Positions 1 through 9,294 of a DNA stretch of 64,000 nucleotides are shown here, piece by piece. The position numbers were made by a program, and so were the translations under genes. The stretch comes from CBDCUW01 sp963734865 (lineage in GTDB: Bacteria > Planctomycetota > Planctomycetia > Pirellulales > Pirellulaceae), in the NCBI GenBank assembly GCA_963734865.1, contig CAVTIV010000019.1:930001-994000 (forward strand), given 5' to 3'. Position 1 is the first letter of the stretch. Every line of letters begins with the position of its first letter. The notes under the pieces are model-generated. The model did not search any database. It was not told the DNA's origin and worked only from the letters and a program-made list of their open reading frames with translations.

Positions 1-576
1 CGCCACGACACATGAATCGTTTTTTCCGGCGGTGATCTGGATCACCAGATCGTCGTACACCAACGGCGAGGCAGCGATACCCCAGTTTGGCATTCGCACG
101 TCGTATTCGACAGCAAGGTCGTGTTCCCATTGAATGTCTCCGCTGGTGGCATCAAAACACTTGAAGTGTCCCATCGCCCCGACCGACAACGCTTGGCCAT
201 CGTGAACGGTGACCGATGCACGGGGGCCGGCACGATAACCGACCGAGTAGGGTGCGGCATAACTGTGCTGCCAAAGCGGTTTGCCGGTGCGCGCGTCAAA
301 ACACAAGACTCGTTCGATTTCGCCCGCTGATTCATCGCTAACCCGGTCGGTCACGTAGACGCGACCGTCCGCAACCGTCGGACCGCTGTAACCCGATCCG
401 ATTTCTACCGTCCAACGCCTGGGAAGCGTTCCTTTGGGCAACGATTCCAGCAAGCCGCTTTCACTCACGACGGCGTCTCGGTTGTTGCCACGCCACTGAG
501 GCCAGTCTTCGGCCCCGGCCGGGACAAGGCCAACGATTGCAAAGGCTGCGAAAAAAGATCTTCGAATGAGATTCAA
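1..576 (-). CDS. PQQ-like beta-propeller repeat protein (partial, runs off left edge)
   Basis: N-terminal 192 codons of an exported beta-propeller protein; the remainder lies outside the window. A TTG start at 574-576 gives a signal peptide (NLIRRSFFAAFAIVGLVPAGA) followed at once by the DWPQWRGNNRD motif that opens planctomycete PQQ/BamB-like propellers. Two blade repeats are visible (VLCFDARTGKPLWQH and FKCFDATSGDIQWEH), each with the D-x-x-x-G-x-x-x-W signature. Members of this family are periplasmic and often sit beside Gfo/Idh/MocA genes, as here, where such a gene lies upstream on the same strand with a gap of 23 bases, so co-transcription is likely. Substrate is unknown; whether PQQ is bound cannot be judged from this fragment. 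Confidence 0.8.
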   Translation of the reverse strand, partial: MNLIRRSFFAAFAIVGLVPAGAEDWPQWRGNNRDAVVSESGLLESLPKGTLPRRWTVEIGSGYSGPTVADGRVYVTDRVSDESAGEIERVLCFDARTGKPLWQHSYAAPYSVGYRAGPRASVTVHDGQALSVGAMGHFKCFDATSGDIQWEHDLAVEYDVRMPNWGIAASPLVYDDLVIQITAGKNDSCVVA

Positions 577-599
577 AGGATGTCTCCGTGTCTGGTCGA

Positions 600-1956
600 T
601 CACGATTCGGATGGGTGTATGTACGGTTTTCGATAGGGACGCTTCAACAACTTCGTCGCCTCGTCATCCCCAGCAATGGTGTGCGTGGGAGGATCAAATT
701 CAAGCGTTCGCCCGAGCGTCATCGCGTTGTTGGCCATGATGCACGAGGCGCTGACTGATATGTCCCTGTTCAATATCGGCGACCGGCTTGCCACGGCTAT
801 CAATGGCATTCAAAAAGTCTCGCATGTGTCCGCGAATCGCCGATGCAACTGGCAACTCCAGATTCCAGTTTTTTGTGTCGCTGGTGTCGCTGGGATACTT
901 GTCCTGTTCGATCACCGCTTCGCCTTGCAGCCGGTTGCCGCCCCCTTGCGGGATGAATTGATACTTTTGGACGCTCAGCTTGAGCGTTCCCTTGTCGCCA
1001 TAGATCACAGCGGCCCAGGGATACTCGGGATCCGGCGCCGCGCCCCAACTGCGATGCGTCCAAACGACGTCCAAGTCATCGAAATCGAATGTCGCGGTTT
1101 GCGTGTCGGTAATGTTCGCCTTTGACTCGTGATCGACCATGATGCCGCCCACGCTGCTGATCCGGTTCGGCCAACCGAGTCCCAGCTGCCAGCGAACCAT
1201 GTCCAACATATGAACACACATGTCGCCAACGATTCCGTTGCCATATTCCATGAATGCTCGCCACGACCGCGGGTGCACCAGCTCATTGTAGGGTCGCATC
1301 GGGGCCGGCCCGGTCCAGGCTTCGTAATCGAGGTTTGCCGGCGGACTGGTGTCCGGCGGATTCTTCCGTGTCCGCATGTGGTAGTAACAACAGACCTCTG
1401 CAAAGGCGATGTCCCCCAACAATCCGGCATCCACCACACGCTGCTTCGCTTCGATCAAGTGCGGCGTGCTGCGACGTTGTGTGCCGACCTGCACCACACG
1501 GCCGGTTCGTCGCGCGGCATCGAGCATCGCTTTGCTTTCCAATACGTCAACGCCAGTCGGTTTCTGCACGTAGACATCGGCTCCCGATTCGACCGCCGCG
1601 ATCATCGGCAACGCATGCCAGTGATCGGGCGTGTCGACCAGGACAATGTCCAAGTCCTTTTCGGCGAGCATGTCCAAATAGTTGTCATAGGTCCTCGGCC
1701 GCCGCCGGGATTTTTGTCGTGATCCGATCAGGTCCGCAGCCTCTGCCAACATGTTCGCATCGACATCGCAGAGCGAAACCACCTCGACCGGCTCGATGTT
1801 GATCAATTGAAGTAAATCACACTTGCCATACCACCCGCAGCCGATCAATCCGACGCGGCGAGGTCGAGCGGCGTCAGCCGCGTAAGCACGCGAGTGAACC
1901 GACGCGGCAACCGAAGCGGCGGCAACGGAATTGCGAATGAAGTTTCTTCGATCCAT
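600..1956 (-). CDS. Gfo/Idh/MocA family oxidoreductase, TAT-exported, frameshifted
   Basis: NAD(P)-dependent oxidoreductase family acting on sugars or inositol-type substrates; exported through TAT, since MDRRNFIRNS followed by an Ala-rich stretch opens the protein. That Met (1954-1956) is preferred over in-frame starts up to 2085 for this reason. The Rossmann motif GLIGCGWYG is at residues ~36-44, followed by DTPDHWH and the VYVQKPTG segment, where the usual Glu of the EKP motif is Gln. After ...GHIS the reading frame breaks: the continuous frame ends at 700 with an unrelated tail, while the family C-terminus (SASCIMANNAMTLGRTL ... PYIHP) continues in another frame to 600. Dropping one C near 753 restores HISSASCIMANN exactly. 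Gene or sequence error is not decided by the sequence alone. Confidence 0.8.
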
Positions 1957-1981
1957 GGTGATAACTCTTTTTGCGGAAAGG

Positions 1982-2419
1982 TTACTGTTTGGCGATCGAG
2001 ATTCGCACAGGACGGTCCAACCAATCGTAAAGCTGTTTCGCGTTCTCGCGGGCGAGATGAATGTTGCCAGCGGTCGGGCCATCATTGTCTTTCAAGTTAT
2101 CCGCGCCGGCGTGTATGAACAGCCCAAACTCCCATCCCAACAAGATCGCCTGCTCGATATTCGCGTCCAACTCGTTGCTGTACAGCTCGGGAAACTTTTC
2201 CGCACCCTCGCTGCCACCATTGATCACATTGGCCGGATAGAGTGTTTCGCTGTTTCCCAAACAGGGAAACTCGCCGAGATCGTCACAGGACAAAGTGCCT
2301 TCACCGCTAACATGGAGAACGATCTTGATTTGCCGCGTCGTCATCAAAATTCCCTGTGCCGAGAAAATTTCGTTTTCGCCCAGATGATAGCCCTCGGCGG
2401 CATTGCGGATCGATCCCAC
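1982..2419 (-). CDS. hypothetical protein
   Basis: Open frame of 145 codons from a GTG at 2417-2419; an internal ATG at 2342-2344 (MTTRQIKIVLHVSG) is an equally plausible start. It lies 25 bases upstream of the Gfo/Idh/MocA gene on the same strand, so the two are probably one operon. I do not recognise the family. No signal peptide or membrane segment is evident. Acidic stretches and a C-terminal segment (GLFIHAGADNLKDNDGPTAG) faintly recall the KDGPSAG active-site loop of Lon proteases, but the nucleophile would be Thr and no other Lon feature is present, so I do not assign it. Given the many frameshifts nearby, it could be part of a longer gene. Confidence 0.4.
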   Translation of the reverse strand: MGSIRNAAEGYHLGENEIFSAQGILMTTRQIKIVLHVSGEGTLSCDDLGEFPCLGNSETLYPANVINGGSEGAEKFPELYSNELDANIEQAILLGWEFGLFIHAGADNLKDNDGPTAGNIHLARENAKQLYDWLDRPVRISIAKQ

Positions 2420-2463
2420 ACGGAGTTTCGGGCGAATTTAGAGGAAAGGTCATGCGAAATCCC

Positions 2464-2511
2464 GCGAAAAACCTTGCGTTTTCGCTCGCGATTTTCCGTA
2501 ACATGATGTTA
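2464..2511. promoter_or_regulatory. two inverted repeats in the divergent intergenic region
   Basis: Between the minus-strand gene starting at 2419 and the plus-strand gene starting at 2565. A perfect 7-bp inverted repeat GCGAAAA (2464-2470) / TTTTCGC (2479-2485) is followed by the 13-bp palindrome TAACATGATGTTA (2499-2511). The position fits an operator controlling one or both genes; which regulator binds is unknown. Confidence 0.35.
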
Positions 2512-2564
2512 ACAACGCCATCGATCGAGCGCGTGCCGGGCGAGGAGTCGGAGGAGCGATTGAG

Positions 2565-3780
2565 ATGAGAAACGCGAACTTGCTGATCTGGTTGGCCGCA
2601 CTGGTGGCCTTGTCGCGTACAACCTTGGGGGCTGACGGGAATCCCCCCGGGGCTACCGATTTGGGCGATCCGGTTCGCCTGACCGCCCTCGATCAACCGA
2701 TTGATGTGCCAGGCTTTGCGGCGCCTTTTTTCGGCGACTTTGATGGTGACGGAAAGGATGACTTGCTGGTCGGCCAACTCGACCACGGCAGACTGCGCCA
2801 TCTATCTCAACGTCGGAACGCGCCAGCAACCCCGTTTCGGAGCGTTCCGATGGCTCGAAGCTGCTGGCCACATCGCCAGTGTCCCGACCGGATGTGCGGT
2901 CGGCTTCACTCCCCAGCTTGTCGACTTTGATAACGACGGCGACCAGGACATTCTCACCGGTTCCTTTCTCGGCGGCGCATTGTTTGTTTTTCGACGTCAA
3001 GCGGACGGCTCTTTCGCAGACGCCGAAGTGATCGTCAACCGTGAAGGGAACGTCAAAATAACTCCCCGCAATTACAATACGACGGTGTTTGCCTACGACC
3101 TGGACGAAGATGGAGATCGCGATTTGTTGGTTGGCCGGTCGCCCCCCTATCTCGTCTTGAACGAAAGCGATGGTGACAATCGGTACTTTGGCGCCGTGTC
3201 GAAGATCAAGATCGACGAACAGCCAATGTCGAGCGGCTTGGTATCAGCCGTGATTGCCGACTGGGATTCCGATCGACGGTATGATTTGATCGCGGGCAAA
3301 GGCCGTGACATTGTCTGGTACCGCAACGTCGGCGCGTCGGGTTCGCCAAGCTTCGAATCGTCCCGTGTTTTGGTCGCCGCAACCAGCTTCGGGCCCTCTG
3401 CAGACGACGGACCGGATGAGTTGCGATCGCGGCCGACCGGCACACCCTACGCGATTTGTGTTGCCGACTATGATGCCGATGGCCGAATGGATTTGTTGTT
3501 GGGTGATCACTACTACGTGCAACGAACACTCAGTGCCGAGCAGCGTGATGCTTACGCCAACGCGTCGCGGCTACGGTCTGCGTTCTGGCGGGACTACGGC
3601 AAGCTAATCGATCAATCTTCCAGTGAATCAAAACCGGATCTCGTCAATGACGTCCGGGTCGCCTTGCGGAATTGGGACAAGATCACAAACACATTATTCG
3701 ACGGTCCACAGGCTGCCGGCCAAAACATGGAACGACATGGGGGTGTCTGGCTCTATCGAAGATCTTCGCCAACCGAGTGA
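2565..3780 (+). CDS. FG-GAP/VCBS repeat exported protein, frameshifted
   Basis: Secreted beta-propeller of the FG-GAP/VCBS type. The start MRNANLLIWLAALVALS gives a signal peptide ending near ...TTLGA. Calcium-binding-like repeats follow: DFDGDGKDDLL, DFDNDGDQDIL, DLDEDGDRDLL, DWDSDRRYDLI and DYDADGRMDLL, about one every 60-80 residues. The first frame breaks after GQLDHGRLR; the rest continues in the next frame as IYLNVGTRQQPRF and runs to 3780. Removing one C of the pair at 2798-2799 joins the two. About 404 residues when repaired. In planctomycetes such proteins are extracellular or periplasmic; the ligand is unknown. The downstream esterase gene follows after 123 bases on the same strand. 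Confidence 0.75.
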
Positions 3781-3903
3781 TGCAAAGGATCGGGACAGCA
3801 AGTAGATTTGTTGCTTGATCATCGTCGCAACGAGACTCGCACCACACGTCCCCGCGGCCTGCCTCGATGACAGATATCCACCTCAACCCCAAAGGCACCC
3901 CCC

Positions 3904-4821
3904 GTGGTTCGATTCTGCACTTTGCTACTGACGGTCGTGATTGCTGCATTGTTGGCGGTCGACGCCCGGAGTCTCGCGGCAGCGAATGAACCGCAGGAAA
4001 TCACGATCTGGCCGAGCGGTTTACCGGCGGGCTCCGTCAAGCTTGACGAGGCAACCATCGCCAAGCTGAAATCGCAACCGACGGAGGAACGAATTCATTA
4101 TGTCGACGTTCCCAGCTTGACGGTTTTCCAGGCTCCCCAAGAAACGGCCAATGGCTGTGCCGTCGTGATCTGCCCGGGTGGCGGCTACAATATTTTGGCC
4201 TGGCCCAAAGAAGGCACGGAAGTCGCCGAGTGGTTCAACACGATTGGTGTGACCGCCTTTGTCTTGAAGTATCGTGTGCCGCGGCGCGGTGACAAGATTC
4301 ACTGGGAACCGATGCAAGATGTCCAGCGAGCCGTTCGGGTCGTTCGGCACCAGGCCGAGCAATGGAACATCGACCCCAACCGCATTGGCACGCTCGGTTT
4401 TTCGGCCGGTGGTCATCTGACGGTCATGTCCGGCGTGCAGTACGACACGAAAAGTTATGATCGTGTGGACCAGGCCGATGATCTCAGTTGCCGACCCGAC
4501 TTCATCTGCCCGATTTACGCTGCGTACTTGGCCGATGATTACAAGGACAACGTTGCCCAGCTCGGCTCGCTCGTGAATGTGACAGCAAACACTCCACCGA
4601 CTTTCATGGCCGTCTCTTGGGACGACACGATGCGCGGAGCCCAATCGGCGTTGTTGTTTGTGCGACTGAAACAAAATGGCGTGCCGGCGGAGTTGCACAT
4701 CTACGCCAAAGGAGGCCATGGCTACGGGATTCGTCCCTCGGACAAACCGGTATCGTCCTGGAAGGACCGACTCGAAGCTTGGCTCGAATCTTCGGGACTC
4801 CTTGCCAAACGTTCAAGTTGA
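3904..4821 (+). CDS. alpha/beta hydrolase, esterase/acetylxylan-esterase-like
   Basis: Exported serine hydrolase of 305 residues, probably removing acyl groups from carbohydrate. GTG start at 3904 followed by a signal peptide (VRFCTLLLTVVIAALLAVDA). Family features in order: the oxyanion loop CPGGGYNILA, the nucleophile elbow GFSAGGHL, and the C-terminal GGHGYG segment supplying the catalytic His; an acidic residue in SWDDTM is the likely triad Asp. The length fits secreted planctomycete esterases of the BD-FAE/Aes type. It is convergent with the Gfo/Idh/MocA gene at 4965, with a tandem repeat in between. The substrate is inferred from the family only. Confidence 0.85.
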   Translation: MVRFCTLLLTVVIAALLAVDARSLAAANEPQEITIWPSGLPAGSVKLDEATIAKLKSQPTEERIHYVDVPSLTVFQAPQETANGCAVVICPGGGYNILAWPKEGTEVAEWFNTIGVTAFVLKYRVPRRGDKIHWEPMQDVQRAVRVVRHQAEQWNIDPNRIGTLGFSAGGHLTVMSGVQYDTKSYDRVDQADDLSCRPDFICPIYAAYLADDYKDNVAQLGSLVNVTANTPPTFMAVSWDDTMRGAQSALLFVRLKQNGVPAELHIYAKGGHGYGIRPSDKPVSSWKDRLEAWLESSGLLAKRSS

Positions 4822-4870
4822 CGGCGGCGCGGCCGTTTTGATGGTGATGGCCGTTCACTCACGATCGCAC

Positions 4871-4955
4871 CTCTGCGGGTCAATGTTCTCTGCGGGCCAA
4901 TGTTCTCTGTGGGCCAATGTTCTCTGCGGGCCAATGTTCTCTGCGGGCCAATGTT
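4871..4955. repeat. five tandem copies of a 17-bp repeat
   Basis: Unit CTCTGCGGGCCAATGTT, five head-to-tail copies at 4871-4887, 4888-4904, 4905-4921, 4922-4938 and 4939-4955. Copy 1 has T for C (gggTcaa) and copy 3 T for C (ctctgT); copies 2, 4 and 5 are identical. It fills the gap between the convergent esterase and oxidoreductase genes. There are no spacers, so it is not a CRISPR array. Confidence 0.9.
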
Positions 4956-4964
4956 CGCAGACCG

Positions 4965-6266
4965 CTAACCAATCGCTTCGATTTCCCAACCCTTGCGATA
5001 CACCTCGCGGATCCGTGATTGGGCATCGGCATTTCCGCCGGTCTTTAACGCCGTGGAATTCCAGTCGAAACCGCCTGCCCGGTAGGCGACGTTGCCAAGC
5101 AACACCGTTTCGGCCATCGGCCCGGAATAGTCAAAGTTGCACGTCGCCGCTGGACCACCCTTGCAGGCCGCGATCCATTCTTTGTGGAAACCCGGCGAAT
5201 CGGGAATGAATGGTGCCGGAGGCTGGAAGTCAACGAATCGATCTTCGGGAAGCAATTTTCGCTGGCTAAATCCACACAACAGCATCCCCTTGTCGCCAAT
5301 GAATAGCGTGTTGTTTCCTTTTTCCGTCAAACCCTTTTCTTCGAGCACTCCGGGTGTGCCGTGATACCAATGTAAATCAATCGGCCCTCGCTTCCCGATC
5401 GCGGGAAACTTGTAAGTCGCGTGCATCGACTTGGGCGTGCGATCGGGATCGACATCGGGTCCCGACGCATCGACACGTGTCGGATACCGCAATCCGAGCG
5501 ACCAGAACGGGATATCGAGAATGTGGCATCCCCAGTTACCCATTTCGCCGGTACCAAAGTCCCACCAAAATCTCCAACCATAGGGACAGAACGACGGATG
5601 GTAGGGCCGATACGAGGCCGGCCCTACCCACAGGTCATAATCCAACGATTTTGGAACCGGAGGCCGGTCGGTTGGTACCTCGGGCATCCCACGACTGCCG
5701 CCAATCCAGCTGTGCACCTCCGTGACCGTACCAATCGCACCCGATTGAATCAGCTCGACAACACGGTGCATGTTTTCCATCGCATGTCGCTGTGCCCCGA
5801 GTTGCGTGGCAAGGTTGTTCTTTCTGGCAAGGTCGGTCAACGTGCGAGTTTCCCAGACATTATGTGCCAGTGGTTTTTCGAGATAGACATGCAGACCGAG
5901 CTGCATCGCGGCATAGGCCGGATGGAAATGCGAGTGATCGGGTGTACTGATCACGATCGCATCCAGATCCTTGCCCAACGTGTCCAACAGCTTTCGATAG
6001 TCTTTGAAACGTTTTGTGTTGGGATGGTCCTGGAAAGCTTTCCCCGCTCGCGCATCGTCGACGTCCGCAAAAGCAACCAGGTTCTGGCTCTTGACGCCAC
6101 CAACGTTCGCCGATCCGCGCCCGCCGACACCGACGCAGGCAATGTTCAATTTCTCATTGGGACTTTCGGCGGCCGAGATCCGTCGGCTGGCGCCGCCGTG
6201 ATAGAAAGCGAGGCCCGTGGCGACCGTGCTTTGCATGGCACCGCGTCGAGTGATTCGTCGGGTCAT
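4965..6266 (-). CDS. Gfo/Idh/MocA family oxidoreductase, TAT-exported
   Basis: Intact NAD(P)-dependent oxidoreductase of 433 residues. The start at 6264-6266 is chosen because MTRRITRRGAMQSTVATGLA is a twin-arginine signal; the in-frame extension to 6347 lacks family character. The nucleotide-binding motif is CVGVGGRGSANV, followed by STPDHSHFHP and the canonical YLEKPLAHN, whose Lys is the catalytic/cofactor-binding residue of the family. The C-terminal half contains the GNWGCHILDIPFW and FKGDK-like (LFIGDKGMLLCG) segments seen in planctomycete paralogs. Likely acts in the periplasm on an oxidised sugar; the substrate is not predictable. It is the second family member within 5 kb, but the two are not close copies. 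Confidence 0.9.
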   Translation of the reverse strand: MTRRITRRGAMQSTVATGLAFYHGGASRRISAAESPNEKLNIACVGVGGRGSANVGGVKSQNLVAFADVDDARAGKAFQDHPNTKRFKDYRKLLDTLGKDLDAIVISTPDHSHFHPAYAAMQLGLHVYLEKPLAHNVWETRTLTDLARKNNLATQLGAQRHAMENMHRVVELIQSGAIGTVTEVHSWIGGSRGMPEVPTDRPPVPKSLDYDLWVGPASYRPYHPSFCPYGWRFWWDFGTGEMGNWGCHILDIPFWSLGLRYPTRVDASGPDVDPDRTPKSMHATYKFPAIGKRGPIDLHWYHGTPGVLEEKGLTEKGNNTLFIGDKGMLLCGFSQRKLLPEDRFVDFQPPAPFIPDSPGFHKEWIAACKGGPAATCNFDYSGPMAETVLLGNVAYRAGGFDWNSTALKTGGNADAQSRIREVYRKGWEIEAIG

Positions 6267-6463
6267 TGGTATCGTCTCGGCCGAAGGATGGATGGTCGCC
6301 ACGATCGGTCGCGGAAACCGAACAGGGGCAAACGCAATGGAGGCCATTGTAGGATACTCTCAAACGGTTCGCCAAATGACGGCCGCATTCACTCAGCGGT
6401 GGCATTTTCTCGCCGAGGGCGGGTCGTTTTCAAAGGCCTCGCGACGAAAAAACCGCACAGAAC

Positions 6464-6495
6464 AAAGCCCCATTCACGAATGTGATTGGGGCTTT
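6464..6495 (-). terminator. strong hairpin terminator downstream of the DUF1559 gene
   Basis: Near-perfect hairpin AAAGCCCCA-T-TCAC / GTGA-T-TGGGGCTTT with a GAAT loop and one T-T mismatch, 25 bases beyond the stop of the minus-strand gene ending at 6521. Read on the minus strand, a T-run follows after about 15 bases (complement of 6446-6452). Confidence 0.8.
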
Positions 6496-6520
6496 CGAGG
6501 TTTCGTGGCAAGCGAGCCGA

Positions 6521-7732
6521 CTACTGATTCAGCTGGACTGCAGTCAATTCTTTGGATGACTTGGTGCCAAGTGCGCCCCACAAACCGTACGGGCTCATCC
6601 TGCCGGCATCCGCACTGCCGTTTGCGCCCTGGCCGTAGGGGACCACGTTCTGGTCACCCGCCTCAATGGAATCGGTGATGAACACCACCGCACCATCTGC
6701 CATCAGGATATGTGCACCACCTTGGTGACGGCTGGACGCCGAGCCATAACCAAAGTCACCGTGGTTACGGAAAACGCTGTAGCTGTTCGGGGGACGAATG
6801 GTATGGAACTGCGAGAACTGGGGACGACCATCGGACCAACGTCGACCGCGACCATGATTGGGGGGATCGTCCAGACCGGGGGTCGCATTGCCCGGGATCG
6901 TCGACAGCCAGAACTGAGGACGTTGCGGGTCGCGGTATTGCTCCCAGGTGTTGGGCGGCAACGCCATGTTGCTGGTGTTGTCGCGGTAGGGCGTGGTGGC
7001 AACCGCGCGATCGAGGTTATCGACAGCGTTTTCGCCCGCGGCGATCGTGTTGGACAAGCCGTCCAAGATGTCGCGGAATTTCGTGAAGTGGCGATTTCGG
7101 AAAACTCCACGCGCCCAACTTGATCCGGCCCCATCACCCCAGGTTCCGTTGGTGCTGGAACGACCCTGATCGTCGATTCCGGAATGGTGTTGCTCAAAGT
7201 AAGCGTCACCGGCGCAGGCCGCGTAATTGCTGAAGGCCACTCGATTGATGGCGCTTTCCGGTGGATCACTGGGACAGCGGTAACCGGGAACCTGCGTCAA
7301 CCAAGGCTGGTAGTTTTCGTTCCACGGGTTAGGTCCCATCGCGGGAAAGGGAGGATTTTTGGTCGTACCGTCGCGGTTGAACGCGAAGGGGTTATTGATT
7401 TGCTCCCACAACGCCTGCTGCTCGATGAACGGCGTGATACCCACCAACCAGCTGATGCTGTTGTAGTTGGAGAAATCACCACCCAAGCTCGGGATGCTGT
7501 CATACGTACCGCCACGATTCTTGGGCAGGTTTTTGTAGGCCGAATGATAGTTGTGCAACGCCAAGCCAATTTGCTTGAGGTTGTTGCTACAACTCATCCG
7601 GCGTGCCGCTTCCCGCGCAGCTTGGACGGCCGGCAGCAGCAGTCCAACGAGCACGCCGATAATCGCGATCACCACCAGCAGCTCAACAAGAGTAAAGCCG
7701 CTTCGCTGTGAAGAAACGCTCAGACGTCTCAT
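6521..7732 (-). CDS. DUF1559 domain-containing prepilin-like protein
   Basis: Planctomycete DUF1559 family, 403 residues. The N-terminus RSGFTLVELLVVIAIIGVL is a type IV prepilin-like cleavage/methylation motif with the hydrophobic helix, followed by LLPAVQAAREAARRMSCSNN, the hallmark of the family. The C-terminus has SSRHQGGAHILMADGAV, the H-x-G-G-x-x-x-x-x-x-A-D-G motif closing DUF1559 (SBP_bac_10). These proteins are exported and thought to form pseudopilin-like surface or periplasmic structures; the precise role is unknown. A GGGGAA Shine-Dalgarno-like stretch precedes the ATG. A small lipoprotein gene lies 253 bases upstream on the same strand, a common pairing. Confidence 0.95.
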   Translation of the reverse strand: MRRLSVSSQRSGFTLVELLVVIAIIGVLVGLLLPAVQAAREAARRMSCSNNLKQIGLALHNYHSAYKNLPKNRGGTYDSIPSLGGDFSNYNSISWLVGITPFIEQQALWEQINNPFAFNRDGTTKNPPFPAMGPNPWNENYQPWLTQVPGYRCPSDPPESAINRVAFSNYAACAGDAYFEQHHSGIDDQGRSSTNGTWGDGAGSSWARGVFRNRHFTKFRDILDGLSNTIAAGENAVDNLDRAVATTPYRDNTSNMALPPNTWEQYRDPQRPQFWLSTIPGNATPGLDDPPNHGRGRRWSDGRPQFSQFHTIRPPNSYSVFRNHGDFGYGSASSRHQGGAHILMADGAVVFITDSIEAGDQNVVPYGQGANGSADAGRMSPYGLWGALGTKSSKELTAVQLNQ

Positions 7733-7985
7733 GACGAATTCCCCAAAAAAATGGTCTACTCCCCCCAGCGGGTGGGATCTAGATATTTCGTCACGGACTC
7801 TCCATCAATGACCCTTCTCTGACGATAACTTGGCGAAAACACCGGTCAATCGCGCAAAGCACGGCGACACGCCGATTGATGCAAAAACGAAGCCGCCGGG
7901 GGGTGATAGACCCACCACGATCCTCTGTTGCACTGAACCGACGACCTCGTCGGGTGGCAGACGAATTGACTTCGCCCTTCCCTGC

Positions 7986-8171
7986 TTACTTGCCGTATTC
8001 CTCTTTCTGTTGCTGTTGCATTTGCTGCATGTAATCATCCGCTGCTTGGACGTCTTCGGGCGTTTGGCCCGTGGAGGGAGTGAATTCAGCTTCACCTCCG
8101 CCGCTGCCGCAACCGGGCAAGCAACAGAGGCAGGCAAGGATGGCCAATGAGGAGAGGAAATAACGGATCAT
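7986..8171 (-). CDS. small lipoprotein
   Basis: 61-residue protein with a lipoprotein signal peptide: hydrophobic stretch MIRYFLSSLAILACLCC and lipobox LPGC, then GSGGG. The mature part is short and hydrophilic, ending in a Gln-rich helix (DDYMQQMQQQQKEEYGK). Small lipoproteins of this kind recur next to DUF1559 genes in planctomycetes, and here the DUF1559 gene is the next gene downstream. No enzymatic motif is seen; a structural or accessory role is an inference from context only. Confidence 0.7.
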   Translation of the reverse strand: MIRYFLSSLAILACLCCLPGCGSGGGEAEFTPSTGQTPEDVQAADDYMQQMQQQQKEEYGK

Positions 8172-8269
8172 GAGTTTGGGCTCGCAGGAATGGTAAGGAC
8201 AGAAACGCCACTGATGACCAATAGAATCTCAGCGTTCGAATCCGAAAAGCCGAGTTTGCTCGCCCGGGA

Positions 8270-9294
8270 TCACGGCGTCAAGGTACTTGGCTCCTCCGGC
8301 TTGCTCTCTTCTGGCGCGGCGAGTCGTTTGGCTGCGCCGGAGGCCTTCGCCTGTTCGCGTCGATGGACGTGCCACAGCTTGATCATCAACCAGAAAGCGG
8401 CAAAGGTACCCGCGAACGCCATCAATGCTAGAAAAAGGGGCCGCAGGTATTCCTGGGATAGGGCGCGGCCCCCTGGCCACCCGCTTCCATGGTGCGACCG
8501 ACAACTCCCAACTTGCTAACAACGATCGGATTTCCATCGGCATCAAAGACAACCTCATCTCCGCCGAGGATCCGCTCGGGTTGAGCGAGGATGACGGTGG
8601 TGGTCGCCACCGTGAATAGACTCTTTCCCGGATTCGCCTCGACGAATCGACCCACAAACGCGACCATCCGATCGGTATCGCTTTTGAGCATTCCCAGGAT
8701 GCCGGCACGCTGTGCGTCGGGCAACTTTGCCAGATCATCGGCATGCCGAGCCACGGCGATCGCCTGGTCGCCGGAAAGTCGCGTCGCCAAGTCGGCTCCC
8801 TCGTCACCGAGGCTGCGGACCAGGATCATCCCAACACCTGGATGTTTCAACTCGCTGCGCAGCGCGACGGCGCCGAACCGCGAGATCGTTTCGGCAAGCT
8901 CTCTTCCCGACTCGCCCGCGGCCAACTTTGCCAGCGCGAATCGAACTTGTGACTCGGGGATCTCCTCCAGCGCGGTGATCACCGGCATGATCGAGGGCGA
9001 ATTGTCCAGAGCGGCAAGTGCTTCGGGGCCGTGCTTGCCGGCAAGCTTGGCAACGTTCTCGACCGCGCCATCGCCGCCCTGCTTGGCCGCGTTGGATGCA
9101 ACCCGCTCCAGGATTTCCTGGCCACCCTTGCGGCCCAAGTATTCACTCGCCTGTTCGGTCCCTTCCTTGCCGAAATACTTCAGGATCGCCTTTCCAATCG
9201 ACGATGCGACTCCGGGAATGGGAACGGCATTCGATTGCCGAGCGCCGCTGAGAACGATGCAAGTGACCACCAACGGCACAACAAAACGTCTCAT
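8270..9294 (-). CDS. hypothetical exported protein with C-terminal membrane helix, frameshifted
   Basis: Family not recognised. The start MRRFVVPLVVTCIVLSG is a signal peptide, followed by an Ala/Leu-rich helical region built of alpha-helical repeats (e.g. AALDNSPSIMPVITALEEIP). The continuous frame stops at 8428 just after a Gly run, but a third frame carries a convincing end: EYLRPLFLALMAFAGTFAAF then WLMIKLWHVHRREQAKASG, a transmembrane helix with a basic cytoplasmic tail, stopping at 8270. Adding one G to the G-run opposite 8469-8473 joins the frames (GGQGGRALSQEYLRP). The protein then has about 341 residues, with helices at both ends and a soluble middle. It overlaps the upstream membrane gene by 4 bases (ATGA), so they are translationally coupled and probably work together. 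Confidence 0.6.

Noticed and set aside
1982..2419. Lon-like (S16) protease call for the hypothetical gene
   Set aside because: Only a six-residue resemblance, with Thr instead of the Ser nucleophile and no catalytic Lys region.
4871..4955. Short regularly repeated sequence considered as a CRISPR array
   Set aside because: Units are head-to-tail without spacers and there is no cas gene in the window.
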